Of a stretch of 8,957 nucleotides of DNA, positions 6,764-8,957 are shown one piece after another. The notes beneath the pieces are model-generated. The model ran no database searches. It was not told the DNA's origin and saw nothing but the letters and a program-made list of their open reading frames with translations. The position numbers were made by a program, and so were the translations under genes. This DNA is from Paracoccaceae bacterium (lineage in GTDB: Bacteria > Pseudomonadota > Alphaproteobacteria > Rhodobacterales > Rhodobacteraceae): positions 1 to 8,957 of the forward strand of contig JAESRD010000070.1 of the NCBI GenBank assembly GCA_016764835.1, in the 5' to 3' direction. How positions within the stretch are numbered: position 1 is the first letter of the stretch; every line of letters starts with the position of its first letter.

Positions 6764-7666
6764 ATGGCACATCGCTGGACCAACGACCTCACCCGAGCTG
6801 ACGTTACCCCGAAAGCAGCCTTTCTGAACCGCCGACAAGTGATGGCCGGAGCCGTCGGCATCGGCGCTATCGCGGCCGGGCTGCCAGCCGCGGCGCAAGA
6901 GGCGCTGACGCCCAACTCGCTTGATGATATCACCAGCTACAATAACTTTTATGAGTTCGGCACCGGCAAGGAAGACCCGGCGCGCAACGCCCACGGCATG
7001 GTCATCGAGCCATGGGAGATCACTATTGACGGGTTGGTCGATAACCCCGGCACCTATTCGCTGGCCGAGGTTGTCGCCGGGCTGACCGTCGAAGAACGCA
7101 TCTACCGTTTCCGCTGTGTTGAGGCTTGGTCGATGGTTGTGCCATGGAACGGCATCGAGCTGCGCGATATTCTCAACCGTGTCGGTGTGCAGGGCAATGC
7201 CCGTTACGTCGCCTTTGAGACCACGGTTCAGCCTGACGTCATGGTCGGTGTTCAGCGCCGTGTGCTCGACTTCCCCTATGTCGAGGGGCTGCGGCTTGAT
7301 GAAGCCATGCATCCGCTGACGCTGATGGCGACCGGCATTTACGGCGAACCAATGGCCAAGCAGAACGGCGCGCCAATCCGCCTCGTTGTGCCATGGAAAT
7401 ACGGCTTCAAGTCGATCAAGAGCATTGTGCGGATCACGCTGACAGAGAACGAGCCCCCGACCAGCTGCAACAAGAGCAATGCCCGCGAATATGGCTTCTA
7501 TTCAAACGTGAATCCAGAGGTGGACCACCCACGTTGGAGCCAAGATACCGAGCGCAAGATCGGCGGCGGCCTCTTTGCCCGGCGTCAGCCAACGCTGATG
7601 TTCAATGGCTATGAAAGCGAAGTTGCCGGACTTTACACCGGTATGGACCTTTCGACCAACTTCTAA
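6764..7666 (+). CDS. msrP: Protein-methionine-sulfoxide reductase catalytic subunit MsrP (YedY)
   Basis: A periplasmic molybdoenzyme that reduces methionine sulfoxide in oxidised envelope proteins, receiving electrons from MsrQ. The 300-residue precursor has a Tat signal: twin arginines at 23-24 in NRRQVMAG, a hydrophobic stretch to about 40, and a likely cut after the Ala run near 44. The sulfite-oxidase-type molybdopterin fold is shown by YRFRCVEAW, with C118 as the Mo ligand, then [16 protein letters not shown] (171-186), [24 protein letters not shown] (196-219) and the ending LYTGMD close to the C-terminus. The rather long N-terminal leader before the RR pair (22 residues) is usual for YedY. 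msrQ follows 86 nt downstream with a hairpin between. Identification is secure; the exact substrates in this organism are not known. Confidence 0.95.
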   Translation: MAHRWTNDLTRADVTPKAAFLNRRQVMAGAVGIGAIAAGLPAAAQEALTPNSLDDITSYNNFYEFGTGKEDPARNAHGMVIEPWEITIDGLVDNPGTYSLAEVVAGLTVEERIYRFRCVEAWSMVVPWNGIELRDILNRVGVQGNARYVAFETTVQPDVMVGVQRRVLDFPYVEGLRLDEAMHPLTLMATGIYGEPMAKQNGAPIRLVVPWKYGFKSIKSIVRITLTENEPPTSCNKSNAREYGFYSNVNPEVDHPRWSQDTERKIGGGLFARRQPTLMFNGYESEVAGLYTGMDLSTNF

Positions 7667-7673
7667 AGCTTCC

Positions 7674-7697
7674 GTGCCGCGGCTCTGGTCGCGGCAC
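7674..7697 (+). other. Intercistronic stem-loop between msrP and msrQ
   Basis: GTGCCGCG (7674-7681) pairs perfectly with CGCGGCAC (7690-7697) around an 8-nt loop, starting 7 nt after the msrP stop. There is no T-run after it (next bases ATCCCCC). It is therefore more likely a mRNA 3'-end stabiliser or partial attenuator than a full terminator, which would give more msrP than msrQ product. Confidence 0.7.
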
Positions 7698-7752
7698 ATC
7701 CCCCTTACTAAGCGCCAAGTTCTGGCGGCAGATAACCGCTATAGGTGTGACC

Positions 7753-8367
7753 ATGGTTGATAAGCTAAACAAGATGATGCGCCGTGTGCCGGCATGGCTG
7801 ATCTATATTATCGGTGCCGCTTGGGCGGGCTGGCTGTTTTGGCTGGCGCTGACCGGCCAAATGGGGCCAGAGCCGATCAATTCGCTTGAGCGGGCTTATG
7901 GCGAAGTGGCGATAAAACTGCTGGTGGCCGTTCTGGCGATCACCCCGTTGCGCAAATATGCCGGGCTTAACCTGCTAAAATTCCGCCGGGCGCTGGGCGT
8001 GACCATGTTCTTCTATGTGCTGGCGCATTTTTGCGTCTGGGCCTTGCTCGATGTCGGCTCTGCCGCGCGGGTCTGGGCCGATATTGTTAAACGCCCCTAT
8101 GTCACTGTCGGCATGGTCGCGTTCCTCATCTCACTCCCGCTCGCCGTTACCTCCAACAATATGTCACTGCGCAAGCTTGGCGGGGCAACATGGCGCAAGC
8201 TGCATAAGCTGACCTATCTTATCCCACCACTGGCGGCGTTGCACTATATCTGGCTGTCCAAGGGCTTTCAGATTGAACCGCTGGTCTATCTGGCCATTTT
8301 CGCGCTGCTGCTCGGGCTGCGGTTTAAACCGGCGGCGTTTGGCAAGCTGTTGTCACGTCAGAAGTAA
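7753..8367 (+). CDS. msrQ: Protein-methionine-sulfoxide reductase heme-binding subunit MsrQ (YedZ)
   Basis: The inner-membrane b-type haem partner that passes quinone- or flavin-derived electrons to MsrP. The 204-residue protein has about six hydrophobic segments (roughly 14-33, 52-66, 80-99, 115-133, 152-168, 174-190). It has the expected ferric-reductase-like histidines: H92 in YVLAHFCVWALLD, H151 in KLHKLTYL and H164 in ALHYIW. ITPLRKY (63-69) and FRRALGV (77-83) are also family-typical. ATG 7753 is preferred, with AGGTG (7743-7747) 5 nt before; a GTG at 7747 would add only two residues. The pairing with msrP and the matching haem ligands make the call firm. Its last 44 nt overlap the 3' end of the opposite-strand TetR gene. 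Confidence 0.94.
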   Translation: MVDKLNKMMRRVPAWLIYIIGAAWAGWLFWLALTGQMGPEPINSLERAYGEVAIKLLVAVLAITPLRKYAGLNLLKFRRALGVTMFFYVLAHFCVWALLDVGSAARVWADIVKRPYVTVGMVAFLISLPLAVTSNNMSLRKLGGATWRKLHKLTYLIPPLAALHYIWLSKGFQIEPLVYLAIFALLLGLRFKPAAFGKLLSRQK

Positions 8368-8878
8368 GTGTGATCAGCGTTTGGGCCAGCTGGTCTGGCC
8401 GGGCGGTGATCCGCCCAGCTATCCAATGGCGCAGCACGGCGGTCACTCCGGCCGCTTGGTGGCGGGTCATAGCTGCGCGCGCGGGCGCGTTGCGGGCCAA
8501 GGCGGCTTGCAGCGCATCTTCGAACAGATCGCGAAACCGGGCATCGCGCCATAGCTCTGACAGGCGGCGCTGTTCCCAGAAATGCTCAACCATCACCAGC
8601 ACCTGATCGCGCTTGGCGCTGTCTTGCAGCCCTTGGGCAAAGCGCTCAATCTGTGGGCCGATATGCGCCAACAACAAATCATCAAGATTGCGAAAGTGAA
8701 TATAGAAGGTGGAGCGGGCAACGCGGGCCTTCGCGCAAACCCGACTGACCGATAGCTGCGCATAGCGCTCTTCCATAATCAGCTGGAAGAAGGCCTCTAT
8801 CAGGGCAGGGCAGGGCAGGCTGTGTCGGCATTGCGCATGACGGCAAGTGTAGCGGGCGCAGGCCCGGGCGCCAGACAT
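8324..8878 (-). CDS. TetR/AcrR-family transcriptional regulator
   Basis: A 184-residue one-component repressor-type regulator. The DNA-binding domain spans about 25-70. LIEAFFQLIMEERYAQLSV (26-44) gives helix 1, and RVCAKARVARSTFYIHF (46-62) is the helix-turn-helix with the typical STFYxHF ending. NLDDLL follows, then a helical ligand-binding/dimer domain of unknown specificity. The frame is open to TTG codons at 8911 and 8920. An AGGAG (8923-8927 on this strand) is only 2 nt from the TTG at 8920, so the start is uncertain and ATG 8878 is chosen as the nearest ATG before the domain. The resulting N-terminus is rich in Cys/His (C7, C12, H14, C17, H19, C23). The coding start spans a CAGGG tandem repeat. 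It diverges from a gene beginning at 8951, its most likely target, and overlaps msrQ by 44 nt at its 3' end. Confidence 0.85.
   Translation of the reverse strand: MSGARACARYTCRHAQCRHSLPCPALIEAFFQLIMEERYAQLSVSRVCAKARVARSTFYIHFRNLDDLLLAHIGPQIERFAQGLQDSAKRDQVLVMVEHFWEQRRLSELWRDARFRDLFEDALQAALARNAPARAAMTRHQAAGVTAVLRHWIAGRITARPDQLAQTLITLTSDVTTACQTPPV
8801..8819. repeat. CAGGG pentanucleotide tandem repeat (3.8 copies)
   Basis: Three full CAGGG units plus CAGG lie inside the first codons of the TetR gene, just before the DNA-binding domain (residues about 21-26). Gain or loss of one unit would shift the frame. Confidence 0.85.
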
Positions 8879-8937
8879 TTGCCGCCATATGTCCGACGAC
8901 AAACCGGGCAATCTGCGCAAAACTCCTCTTGTTGTAT

Positions 8938-8957
8938 AAGGAGCGCGCCAATGACGA
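8938..8957 (+). CDS. 5' end of a gene running off the window, divergent from the TetR gene
   Basis: AAGGAG at 8938-8943 lies 7 nt before ATG at 8951. Only two full codons (Met-Thr) are inside the window, so no product can be named. A strong ribosome binding site, correct spacing and divergence from a TetR regulator make a real start likely. TetR regulators often control such a divergent neighbour. The coordinates given include the ribosome binding site; coding starts at 8951. Confidence 0.6.

Noticed and set aside
8682..8951. 89-residue minus-strand frame overlapping the TetR gene start
   Set aside because: It begins at a TTG without a ribosome binding site and loses protein-like character. 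The TetR domain is in the other frame, although the CAGGG repeat could join the two if one unit were added.

Overview
The window is a GC-rich stretch of ordinary bacterial chromosome. It most likely comes from an alphaproteobacterium of the Rhodobacteraceae/Roseobacter type. That guess rests on codon use, the style of the proteins and the neighbourhood pyrF / clpB / msrPQ; no ribosomal or other marker gene is present to confirm it. No mobile element, CRISPR array, tRNA or rRNA gene is visible.

Layout, left to right. (1) A Nudix hydrolase (66-467, +) meets a small YdjM/DUF457-like membrane protein (464-961, -) tail to tail. (2) A tandem glycine riboswitch (about 1158-1345, +) leads directly into a DadA-type FAD-dependent amino-acid dehydrogenase (1389-2615, +). 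(3) pyrF, orotidine 5'-phosphate decarboxylase (2612-3343, -), converges on dadA and diverges from clpB. (4) clpB (3525-6140, +) encodes the full-length disaggregase. It has a very good heat-shock sigma-32 promoter at 3421-3450 and two stem-loops downstream. (5) A small hypothetical gene lies at 6266-6601 (+). (6) msrP (6764-7666, +) and msrQ (7753-8367, +) form the periplasmic methionine sulfoxide reductase pair, separated by a strong intercistronic hairpin. (7) A TetR-family regulator (8324-8878, -) overlaps the end of msrQ. It diverges from a gene of which only the first codons (8951 onward) are inside the window.

How it works together. The pieces are mostly independent single genes or short operons: nucleotide clean-up or housekeeping, glycine-responsive amino-acid oxidation, pyrimidine synthesis, heat-shock protein rescue, and repair of oxidised envelope proteins. 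The most instructive signal is the riboswitch upstream of dadA. The 5' strand of aptamer 2's closing helix (1252-1256) can pair either with its own P1 partner (1341-1345) or with the dadA Shine-Dalgarno region (1377-1381). This gives a concrete model for translational activation by glycine of an amino-acid dehydrogenase that is not part of the glycine cleavage system. Other points worth following are the unusually compact gene ends (three of three convergent pairs overlap), the Cys/His-patterned N-terminus of the TetR regulator, and a 5-bp tandem repeat at the start of that gene.
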